NCBI GenBank assembly: GCA_016286035.1
Contig: JAEERY010000059.1
Location: 1-64,000, forward strand
Direction: 5' to 3'
Length of the DNA stretch: 64,000 bases
DNA from: Lachnospiraceae bacterium
Lineage (GTDB): Bacteria; Bacillota; Clostridia; Lachnospirales; Lachnospiraceae
Both the position numbers and the translations under genes were made by a program. The notes under the pieces were generated by a model. That model made no database searches and was not told where the DNA came from. It was given only the letters and a program-made list of their open reading frames with translations. Positions 17,855-25,918 of this stretch are shown here, piece after piece; position 1 is the first letter of the stretch, and the number at the start of each line of letters is the position of its first letter.

Positions 17855-18619
17855 TCAGATACCGGCCATGTTAAGATACCAACCAATTAGTTTTTCTCCC
17901 CATAAAACCGATATTAATATGCCAATACTTAAGTACGGCCCCATAGCTAAAACCCTGTCTGCACCCGATAGTTTCATCCTGATCATATGTACCGGAGCTC
18001 CTATTATACAGCCCAAAGCAAAAGCCAATACCACCAGCTTCCATCCAATCAGCAATCCTGCTGTGGCCATAAGCTTCATATCACCACCGCCGATACCGCG
18101 ACCATCTGTCACGATAATGATGATATATAATGGTATACTGACAGCGAGGAAGCCGATCAAATGGTCTAACCATTCAGTATAATGCAATACTGTCATGATC
18201 AGCCCCAGTGCCAGTATAAATATGTTGATTCCTGCAGGAATCTCATAAGTTCTAAAATCAATTACGCTCAATGTTAATAACGCAGAGAAAAGCAAGGCGT
18301 AGAGTAGGGTATCTACGCTTAACCCTCTGACTATTGCCACCAGCAACCACAATAAACCATTAGAAGCTTCAATGATTGGATACTGTGGAGAAATGGGCGC
18401 TTTACAATATCTGCATTTGCCGCCCAACATCATCCAGCTGAGAAGTGGTATATTGTCATACCACTTCAGCTGATGATTGCATGTCATGCAATGAGATCTG
18501 ACTATAGCGATATTCTCTTTCTTGGGTATACGATATATACATACATTCAAGAAACTACCGACTACTATTCCGTATAGTAATACAATTATGTAGATAGGGA
18601 TTAATATCGCGTTCGTCAT
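17855..18619 (-). CDS. pilD: prepilin peptidase
   Basis: A polytopic aspartyl protease of 254 residues that removes prepilin leaders and N-methylates the new N-terminus. The cytoplasmic N-terminal domain has the two CxxC pairs C44/C47 and C69/C72, the zinc-binding form found in bifunctional enzymes. The two catalytic aspartates are D121 (VIDFRTYEIP) and D180 in the GGGD signature. About eight hydrophobic segments follow the usual order. It lies 32 bases after the major-pilin-like gene. All six prepilin-type proteins of this locus are its expected substrates. Confidence 0.95.
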   Translation of the reverse strand: MTNAILIPIYIIVLLYGIVVGSFLNVCIYRIPKKENIAIVRSHCMTCNHQLKWYDNIPLLSWMMLGGKCRYCKAPISPQYPIIEASNGLLWLLVAIVRGLSVDTLLYALLFSALLTLSVIDFRTYEIPAGINIFILALGLIMTVLHYTEWLDHLIGFLAVSIPLYIIIIVTDGRGIGGGDMKLMATAGLLIGWKLVVLAFALGCIIGAPVHMIRMKLSGADRVLAMGPYLSIGILISVLWGEKLIGWYLNMAGI

Positions 18620-18651
18620 ATCCGATTATGCACTAAACCAACTCGTTTAAA

Positions 18652-19044
18652 TTACGGTACCTTGTAAAGTGATACGCCAGAAGTTGTTGAAAGGTTGTAA
18701 GAACCAAGTGATACTTCACATGTTCCAGCGGGTGCATTGTAAGAGATTGAGAAATCGCTACCTACGCCAACTTTATTACCTTTAGCCTTGGGAACTTCGC
18801 CAAGAGTAGAAGGTGAGCTAGCCTGACATGTAGATGAAGCACTTGATCCAGAAATAAGGCCCTCAGCGATATCAGCAAGAACTGCTGATCTGATTGTCTC
18901 AGCGTTAGAAACGTCTGTAGATCTTCTTGAGCTCTCTACATACTTAATGAACTGGGGCGCAAGTACACCAACCAGAACTGCCATGATCGCAATAACAACG
19001 ATCAACTCAACGAGTGAAAAACCTTTGTTGTTCATTTTCTTCAT
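18652..19044 (-). CDS. probable major type IV pilin
   Basis: 130 residues; leader MKKMNNKG then FSLVELIVVIAIMAVLVGVL, with Glu5 and a typical pilin N-helix ending in APQFIKYVESSRRSTD. It is the smallest prepilin here and has a compact head with one pair of cysteines (in STCQAS and GTCEVSL), as in the disulfide-bonded D-region of PilA/PilE. The ribosome binding site AAGGAG is 7 bases before the ATG, among the best of the locus, and it is preceded by an 83-base gap, consistent with strong expression. The assignment as major subunit rests on size, position between pilC and pilD, and this translation signal. Confidence 0.85.
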   Translation of the reverse strand: MKKMNNKGFSLVELIVVIAIMAVLVGVLAPQFIKYVESSRRSTDVSNAETIRSAVLADIAEGLISGSSASSTCQASSPSTLGEVPKAKGNKVGVGSDFSISYNAPAGTCEVSLGSYNLSTTSGVSLYKVP

Positions 19045-19127
19045 AATGAATTTTCTCCTTTTCTTTGTTTAGTTTTCATCTTTTTATCTTAAGCATCGAA
19101 CCCCTACAATCCGATGTTTAATTCTTT

Positions 19128-20342
19128 TTACATATTATCCATTGCCTGGTACATTGCAAGCATCGGCGCCATGATAGCTCCGATAAGTACGCCAACAACT
19201 CCAGCAAGCACAAGGATGATCGCCGGCTCCATGAGAGCCATCAAAGACTGTGTCGCCATCTCAACTTCTTCATCATAGTAATCAGCAAGTTTTGTAAGCA
19301 TTTCTTCAGAGTTACCAGCTTCTTCTCCGATTCTCATCATATGATAAAGCATTGGCGGAAATAATCCACTGTCTTCTATAGGTTCAGATAAGGGAACACC
19401 TTTCATTACCTCATCTCTAGAAAACCTCAACGCATCCTGAATCAATACATTCGTCATTGTATCGGATACTATTCCAACAGCATCCGTTAGGCCAACGCCC
19501 GCAGCGAGAAGAGTCGAAAGTGTTCTCGCAAGCGAAGAACAAGCACTCTTTACAACAAGATTCCTAATAGCAGGTACTTTTAACTGAAAAGTGCTCCACG
19601 TAAGCTTTCCTGAATCAGTCTTAAACCAAGCCTTAATGCCAACAACTACAGCAACAACAATTGGAACAATAATAAACCAATAGTCAATCAAAAAATCACT
19701 GGCCGCCACAACCATCTGAGTAATCTTCGGTAGTTCTGTTCCCAGATCATCAAACATATCCGTGTAAGCCGGTATAACCTTGATAAGCATGAGAACTACA
19801 ACGCCAAGCGCAACACACGCTACAACGATAGGATATATCATCGCTTTTTTTACGAGAGCCTGCGTTTTTGCAGATTTCTCAAACTGATCAGCCATTCGAT
19901 CAAGACTGACTTCCAGCGATCCGGAAGCTTCGCCTGCAGCAATCGTAGTACACATCAAAGACGGGAATACATCAGGTTGCGACTCTAAGCCATAAGCAAG
20001 CGTTTCACCTTTCTCAACGCTAGTCTGAACATCTCTGATAGCTTGAGCGAGTCTCGGATTTTCAGTCTGTTCTCTCAGAAGATTTAAACACTCAATAATT
20101 GTAACGCCTGCTTTAGACATTGAAACGAACTGTCTGCAGAAAACCGCAAGTTCTCTCGGCGTTATTTTCTTCTTAAGTCCGAAAGTAATCTCTTTGTCGA
20201 GCATACCCTGCTCTTTGACATTTGTAACAACCAAACCCTGATTTTTGAGCTGCGCTCTGGCTGAATCGGGATTTTCAGCCACAATAGTACCTTTTACCTC
20301 TTTGCCATTCGCCGAAATGGCTTCGTAGCTATAATCTGCCAT
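19128..20342 (-). CDS. pilC: type IV pilus platform protein PilC
   Basis: 404 residues of the GspF/PilC inner-membrane family. The N-terminal segment MADYSYEAISANGKEVKG is the standard opening. Two repeated cytoplasmic helical domains follow (ELAVFCRQFVSMSKAGV and the related SSLARTLSTLLAAGVG), each ending in membrane helices, and a final hydrophobic hairpin near the C-terminus (ALMEPAIILVLAGVVG). It forms the rotor-like platform turned by PilB. It follows pilB by 70 bases. Confidence 0.95.
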   Translation of the reverse strand: MADYSYEAISANGKEVKGTIVAENPDSARAQLKNQGLVVTNVKEQGMLDKEITFGLKKKITPRELAVFCRQFVSMSKAGVTIIECLNLLREQTENPRLAQAIRDVQTSVEKGETLAYGLESQPDVFPSLMCTTIAAGEASGSLEVSLDRMADQFEKSAKTQALVKKAMIYPIVVACVALGVVVLMLIKVIPAYTDMFDDLGTELPKITQMVVAASDFLIDYWFIIVPIVVAVVVGIKAWFKTDSGKLTWSTFQLKVPAIRNLVVKSACSSLARTLSTLLAAGVGLTDAVGIVSDTMTNVLIQDALRFSRDEVMKGVPLSEPIEDSGLFPPMLYHMMRIGEEAGNSEEMLTKLADYYDEEVEMATQSLMALMEPAIILVLAGVVGVLIGAIMAPMLAMYQAMDNM

Positions 20343-20412
20343 AATTATGCTCCTGTCCCTTCAAAAATCTCTATACATTAATCTATATCGACACGCTTTT
20401 GCATGTTGATAA

Positions 20413-22128
20413 CTACTCATCAAACGAAACTTTTTTCATTTCGCTTATTGATGTTATGCCATTAAGCACATATCTCGTTGCACTCATTCGCAGTGTGCTC
20501 ATGCCATCCTTCAAGGCCTGCTCTTTGATGTCATCTGCCGTGCCACCCTTTGATATAACAAGTTTGAGTTCATGAGAAAGTTCCATAATCTCATATACAC
20601 CTATTCGCCCTTTATATCCCGTGTCATCGCACATTTTGCATCCATTAGGCTGAAATATCGTATACGAATCGCCCGGCCTTATATTAAGAAGCTCTTTCTC
20701 CTCTTCGGTAGGTTCATACTCTTTCTTGCAAGCAGGGCATAGTCTTCGAACAAGTCGCTGCGCCATGATACCAACCACGGAATCTGCTATCAAGTACGGT
20801 TCTATTCCCATATCTGCCAGACGAGTAACTGTACTTGCAGCCGAGTTGGTATGCAATGTGCTAACAACCATATGTCCAGTGATTGAAGCCTGAACCGCAA
20901 TCGAAGCCGTTTCGTTGTCTCGAATCTCACCGATCATGATAATGTCCGGGTCCTGACGCAGGATAGATCTAAGTGCTGAAGCAAAAGTAAGTCCCGCTTT
21001 ATTATTTGTCTGAACCTGGTTTATTCCATCTATGTTCGCTTCGACAGGGTCTTCAACAGTGATTATATTAACCTCGGTCGAATTGAGTTCCGAAAGTGCC
21101 GTGTACAATGTTGTTGATTTACCGGATCCTGTAGGTCCCGTAACTAGCAATATTCCATGAGGATTCGAAAGGATGTGATCGAAAACTTTAAGTTCCTGAG
21201 GATTGAATCCAAGATCAGCCTTATCTCTCGTAAGTCCCGTCTTGGAAGTAAGTCTCATAACTATCTTCTCGCCATAAACGGTAGGAAGGACAGATACACG
21301 AATATCGTACTCCTGTCTGTCAACCACCTGAGTAATACGACCGTCCTGCGGTTTTCTTTTCTCAGATATGTCCATTCCGCCTATAATCTTAATACGCGCA
21401 ACTATGGCTGGCAAAAGTTGAGGCGAATAATGACTTCTAACAAACAAAGTACCATCTATTCTATATCTGATTCGAACACCGCTTTCCATAGGCTCTATAT
21501 GAATATCCGATGTCCTCTGTCTAACAGCCTGTTCGATCATGCTCTTAACGAGCTGAACAATCGGCGAGTTCTCTATCTCAACATTTGACTCTTCGTCAGC
21601 ATTCTGCGCTTCCTTCGCTTTACGCTCATCAGCATATGATTGGAGTTTTGAATCAACATCTTTATGTCCAAAGACTTTATCTATCGCTCTGGATATGTCC
21701 GACGTCGTGGACACAACCGGTTCAACCTGCATATTGGTTATGATACCGATATCATCCATCGCCATCATGTCCATCGGATCAGCCATGGCTACATGAAGTA
21801 TGTTAGCAGAGTCCGCAGCTATTTCGTATGGAATGCAATTATACTTTTTCAGCATCGCAGGCGTTAACTGCGGATACATCTCAAAAAGTTTCTTGTCAAT
21901 CTCTACTTCAGCCAGGTTTACCATGTTGTATCCCAGCTGATTCGCAAGCGCAACCGCTATCGAATCATCTGTAGTTACGCCAAGATCAACAAGAGCTTCT
22001 CCTAGCTTCTTGCCGCTTTCCCTCTGTTTCCGAAGTCCCATCTCCAGTTGTTCCGGAGTGATGGTTCCATCCTTTATAAGTAAATCACCCAAGCGCATCT
22101 TTTTGCGCTGTAATGCTATCATGCTCAA
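20413..22128 (-). CDS. pilB: type IV pilus extension ATPase PilB
   Basis: 571 residues. The N-terminal GspE-type domain (about 10-155) is followed by the AAA-like motor: Walker A GPTGSGKS at 331-338, an Asp-box near ITVEDPVE (356-363), Walker B DPDIIMIGEIRD (393-404) and a His-box near 418-427. A four-cysteine zinc site (C464/467/497/500) is typical of PilB and absent from PilT. It powers pilus extension with PilC. The start is TTG at 22128 with GAGGA 7 bases upstream; the ATG at 22122 is 13 bases away, so TTG is better supported. No PilT retraction ATPase exists in this window. Confidence 0.95.
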   Translation of the reverse strand: MSMIALQRKKMRLGDLLIKDGTITPEQLEMGLRKQRESGKKLGEALVDLGVTTDDSIAVALANQLGYNMVNLAEVEIDKKLFEMYPQLTPAMLKKYNCIPYEIAADSANILHVAMADPMDMMAMDDIGIITNMQVEPVVSTTSDISRAIDKVFGHKDVDSKLQSYADERKAKEAQNADEESNVEIENSPIVQLVKSMIEQAVRQRTSDIHIEPMESGVRIRYRIDGTLFVRSHYSPQLLPAIVARIKIIGGMDISEKRKPQDGRITQVVDRQEYDIRVSVLPTVYGEKIVMRLTSKTGLTRDKADLGFNPQELKVFDHILSNPHGILLVTGPTGSGKSTTLYTALSELNSTEVNIITVEDPVEANIDGINQVQTNNKAGLTFASALRSILRQDPDIIMIGEIRDNETASIAVQASITGHMVVSTLHTNSAASTVTRLADMGIEPYLIADSVVGIMAQRLVRRLCPACKKEYEPTEEEKELLNIRPGDSYTIFQPNGCKMCDDTGYKGRIGVYEIMELSHELKLVISKGGTADDIKEQALKDGMSTLRMSATRYVLNGITSISEMKKVSFDE

Positions 22129-22152
22129 AGTCGTATCCTCGTGATGTCAGTA

Positions 22153-23220
22153 TTATTCGTATTCATCAGTGTTCTTCATGCGATACCAGTTACCGAACTT
22201 ATTACCGCCATGTACGTTGTTGACAGTAGGCAACTTAGCGTATTCCTGTCCCTGATGGAAATATATGTATCTATCAGTTCCGTTATAGTATATCGTTCCG
22301 CCGCTTATCATATACTCTTCGTTATCTGCAGTAATGTTCGCATCATCGCTAGCTTTCTTAAGACCCGCAACTTTGGTCGCCGCTTCCGTAATGCTGTCAT
22401 ATGTATACTCTGTACCATTCGTTGCTATAACACATTCAGAATCCCTTCCGCACAAATAACCAGAAGGATCAAAAGCATTCTCTATATGTATGTCCGCATG
22501 CCCGGTTCCGTTCTTATCTATAAGTACATAATATGCCGTAACTCCGCTGGAATTTCTCATTGCAAATTTACCAGAAGGAGCATTTAAACTAATCTTCGAA
22601 CCCGAATATCTGCCGACAGCGTCCCATCTCGGATCGTCAAGATAAGGCCAGAAAGAACTTGATATCGGCTGAGTTGTAGGTGTGGGCGTAGGTGTGGGCG
22701 TAGGTGTGGGTGTGGGTGCTACAGGCGTTGTTCCAACAGTAGGAACAAGGAATCCCGGATCAACGGTGGTATCACCAACTCCTCCCCATTCAGATACATC
22801 AGCCACAACATCTTTGGTTCCGTGCTCCGAACAAGAAGCTGTAATTATTCCGGTTGACACATTTACGGTAACCGTCATTGTGCTGCCATCTACCGGGCAT
22901 ATCCAATGTGATTTCAAAGCTTCTTCATATTCTGTAGGAATAGAATGAGTGGTAGCAGTTCCCGTAGATGTTATTTCAGCTACGCAAGCCTGAATTTCAG
23001 AAAGCGGAACCCCGCTATAAACCATCTTCTCGCAGATATTAACAACCGCATCTCTGTTCTCAACGCAAGCCGTTTCTTTTTTGGTTGTTACATACTTCAT
23101 AAACTGTGGAACAATCAGTCCAACCAATGTTGTCATGATAGCAATAACCACAATCAATTCTACGAAAGTTACTCCGCTGTTATCTTTCTTATTATAAGAA
23201 GAATGATCAAAATGTCTCAT
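22153..23220 (-). CDS. modular prepilin with Thr-Pro linker
   Basis: 355 residues, first gene of the pilus series. Residues 16-17 form the cleavage site (NSG|VTFVEL, Glu5 at residue 21) and residues 17-40 the assembly helix. The proximal head contains CPVDGSTMTVTVN..ASCSEHG, a Cys-Cys-His arrangement common in Firmicutes pseudopilins of the ComGC type. A Thr-Pro repeat at about 171-188 then joins a distal domain (about 190-355) with no family I recognise. This resembles a pilin carrying an extra displayed domain on a stiff stalk. The ribosome binding site AAAGGAT precedes the ATG. Confidence 0.82.
   Translation of the reverse strand: MRHFDHSSYNKKDNSGVTFVELIVVIAIMTTLVGLIVPQFMKYVTTKKETACVENRDAVVNICEKMVYSGVPLSEIQACVAEITSTGTATTHSIPTEYEEALKSHWICPVDGSTMTVTVNVSTGIITASCSEHGTKDVVADVSEWGGVGDTTVDPGFLVPTVGTTPVAPTPTPTPTPTPTPTTQPISSSFWPYLDDPRWDAVGRYSGSKISLNAPSGKFAMRNSSGVTAYYVLIDKNGTGHADIHIENAFDPSGYLCGRDSECVIATNGTEYTYDSITEAATKVAGLKKASDDANITADNEEYMISGGTIYYNGTDRYIYFHQGQEYAKLPTVNNVHGGNKFGNWYRMKNTDEYE
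22677..22715. repeat. 12-bp tandem repeat encoding the Thr-Pro linker
   Basis: About three copies of gtaggtgtgggc (with minor drift at the end) lie in frame inside the prepilin gene and encode alternating Pro-Thr. Because the unit is a multiple of three, slippage would lengthen or shorten the linker without a frameshift. Confidence 0.85.
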
Positions 23221-23341
23221 AACATATCCTTTCAGACATACTTTAGCCCATTTAGTATCTTTATGTTAACACATCATTATTTATAATACAATACATTTTG
23301 TTAAAAAACTTAAATTTTTTATAAGATTTCTATCCTTTTTC

Positions 23342-25918
23342 TTAATTTTTCTTAAGATTGTTCTTGTGGATCAATACAAACGCCAAACACACTCCAACCA
23401 AAGACATGATCACTCCCGCCGTGATACCTCTCACTTTATATTCAAATTCCAGTTTATAATCACCTTTTCCAGGTAATTCTACGCCTAAAAAGGCACCGTT
23501 GATCAGTGAAACTGTTTCATGTCGCTTTCCGTCAACCTTTACTTTCCATGACTCATCATAAGGAACAGATAGAATCAAGAGTCTTCTATCATCTTTAACA
23601 GTTACACTGCCCTTTATATATCCGTCCTTTATATCTTCAATGACCAATTGTTCATTTTTAAGTTGCTCGTAAGCTTTTTCAAAATCTTCTTTATTAAATA
23701 CGCCGAACAGTATATCATCTATATGTTGAACAGCGGTATTGTCTCTGGCTATTATATCCAAAGACATCTTATCTCCATTTCTTATCATAGGTTTTAAATA
23801 AGATACTGATAACTCCCCTAGATTTCCAACATTGTTTTCTTCTCCACCGTCAAGTAAGAATCCCTGACCATATTTTAGCGATTCCCTATTATATATGTAT
23901 GCATAGTAATCATCTTCAGAATTGTAAGGTATATCAAATGATATTTTTCCACCTTTTTCGGAATCTGCTAGAATGTAATATCCCGTTTCATCTTCGACAA
24001 ATTTTAATCCCCGTTCGCAAATCTCAGCCTGCGACACGTCTATCTTTTCAAATACTCTTATATCATCTCCTGTCATAAGAGATAACAATATATTATTATA
24101 AGAAAAAACATCTTCACACGAAATATCGTAATCCTTGTCATCTCCTGCTATCATGTAACCAAGATTTAAAACCGTCGTGTTTTTTTCAATTCCTGCATAT
24201 AGATCATCTTCGCTCATATTCTGATGTAAATACGCACCATGCACATCATATTTTACACCTAGCAGCATCTTACTAACCGGAGTAAGTCCATATCCCAGAA
24301 CCATTCTCGGCGTAGTATACAGGCCCATATCGCGAAGCGTCTTTCTCAGATTCTCGTTTTCCGCACTCGAAAAATATGCAACAGTATTATAACCCTGATA
24401 CAAACCCGAATTAATACAGTAATCTGTGGCGTAGTTTACTCTATAAAAACCATTGTCAGCCTTAAAAGCTTCGTTACTCTCGTTAGTCGTAAGATTCCAT
24501 ATATCATATTCATCCGAAAGCATATCACACTTCAATAGTGGCTGATCGTAATAAGATAATACGCACTCTGCTACCGCAAGTAAGATCATAATGCCAACTA
24601 TTATATTTGTGTCACTTTTCAATCTAAGATAACAAATAAGTAGAATACTCCATGTAATGATAAAAACAGCATTCTGTATAATTACCTTCCATTCAGCCTG
24701 TCCATACCATATATACATAATAGAACCGAACAGCAAAGTTAAAGCAATTGCGGTGATTATTATATTTCTTTCTTTTATTCTCTCAGAGTCTCTTGTAGCC
24801 TTTGCGGCCATTGAACATAGCATAAAACTTATAATGTATGAAAATCTGTAAGTCCATCCATCCGGTGCATCAAATCCATGCCATAACATATACAATGGAT
24901 CTACAACACACGAGAGCAGTAAACAGAAAAGCATTGCGCCATATATTATTTTTTCTTCCTTGCCTATATTTTTTTTCAAAAAAAACAGGACTGCAAGGAT
25001 GAGAGTTAAGATGCCACAGTACAAATTGGGAATATCCGCATCAAAACCAGCAAGCTGTCTAAAGTATAACTGATCAATAATATCAGGTATATGTGCTTTT
25101 AATCCCATAAAGCCTGTCGCATCAGATACTTTATGTCCCATTGTATAAACAGCAACAGGCGCCCAAACCAAAGCCGAGATGAGCATTGCAATAGCCATAC
25201 TTAAGATGTAATTTTCAATTACCTTTGCATTATCAGTCCGTTGCCTTTCTTTTCTATATATAATGACATGACATGCAAAATATAACACACCGATCATTCC
25301 TATCATATAGCCCATGTAGAATTGGGTAATAAATATATATGAGTAACATATTATAAGCCCACATATTCTTTGATCTGCCAGAAGCCTGTCTAGCGAATAG
25401 AATACCATCGGAAGAATGATAAGTGCATCCATCCATATGATATTTGTAATATTATAGGAAATCTGAAACGCGCATGTTGAATAGAATAATGAAAATATGA
25501 CTGCAAACCTAAAATCACAATCATGAGATTTTACAGCATACCAATAGAATGCACCTGCGGCAAGTCCCGTTTTTGTAACTATCAATATGGCAACTAAAGA
25601 AGTGTCACTAATCCCTAACGGAATAAGAAACAGTATATTAAAAATACTATATGCAGAGAATGCATTATTGAGCACTGTATTCATTCCCAGGCCTGCATTC
25701 CATGTGTAATAAACACTTTGTCCATTAACAATATCTCTGCACAGATTCTTTATGATCGGTATATAGATATTAAGAGCATCGCCATGTATCAAACTAAAGT
25801 CTCCACCTATATACCCCAGATTGACCAGAGTTATATACATACAAAGAGATGCTACAATAAATGCAGCACCCTCTCCGATCATATTCTTTTTCATCGAACT
25901 CAAACTCTTATTATCCAT
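23342..25918 (-). CDS. YfhO-family membrane protein (copy 1)
   Basis: About 858 residues. A long N-terminal part with a dozen or more hydrophobic helices (GT-C-like fold) is followed by a soluble extracytoplasmic domain and a last helix (GVIMSLVGVCLAFVLIH). Shared YfhO marks include the first-loop HGDALNIYIPIIKNL and YYTWNAGLGMN, and the C-terminal VPYDESWKVKVDG. I prefer the ATG at 25918: it overlaps the preceding stop as ATGGATAA, the same 8-base coupling used by the next gene upstream, while the TTG at 25954 lacks a ribosome binding site. In B. subtilis YfhO serves lipoteichoic acid glycosylation; a similar extracytoplasmic transferase role here is inferred. Confidence 0.88.
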   Translation of the reverse strand: MDNKSLSSMKKNMIGEGAAFIVASLCMYITLVNLGYIGGDFSLIHGDALNIYIPIIKNLCRDIVNGQSVYYTWNAGLGMNTVLNNAFSAYSIFNILFLIPLGISDTSLVAILIVTKTGLAAGAFYWYAVKSHDCDFRFAVIFSLFYSTCAFQISYNITNIIWMDALIILPMVFYSLDRLLADQRICGLIICYSYIFITQFYMGYMIGMIGVLYFACHVIIYRKERQRTDNAKVIENYILSMAIAMLISALVWAPVAVYTMGHKVSDATGFMGLKAHIPDIIDQLYFRQLAGFDADIPNLYCGILTLILAVLFFLKKNIGKEEKIIYGAMLFCLLLSCVVDPLYMLWHGFDAPDGWTYRFSYIISFMLCSMAAKATRDSERIKERNIIITAIALTLLFGSIMYIWYGQAEWKVIIQNAVFIITWSILLICYLRLKSDTNIIVGIMILLAVAECVLSYYDQPLLKCDMLSDEYDIWNLTTNESNEAFKADNGFYRVNYATDYCINSGLYQGYNTVAYFSSAENENLRKTLRDMGLYTTPRMVLGYGLTPVSKMLLGVKYDVHGAYLHQNMSEDDLYAGIEKNTTVLNLGYMIAGDDKDYDISCEDVFSYNNILLSLMTGDDIRVFEKIDVSQAEICERGLKFVEDETGYYILADSEKGGKISFDIPYNSEDDYYAYIYNRESLKYGQGFLLDGGEENNVGNLGELSVSYLKPMIRNGDKMSLDIIARDNTAVQHIDDILFGVFNKEDFEKAYEQLKNEQLVIEDIKDGYIKGSVTVKDDRRLLILSVPYDESWKVKVDGKRHETVSLINGAFLGVELPGKGDYKLEFEYKVRGITAGVIMSLVGVCLAFVLIHKNNLKKN

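Noticed and set aside
21468-21480. GATTCGAAC, the complement of a tRNA T-arm GTTCGAATC
   Set aside because: It lies inside the pilB coding sequence and no cloverleaf can be built around it.
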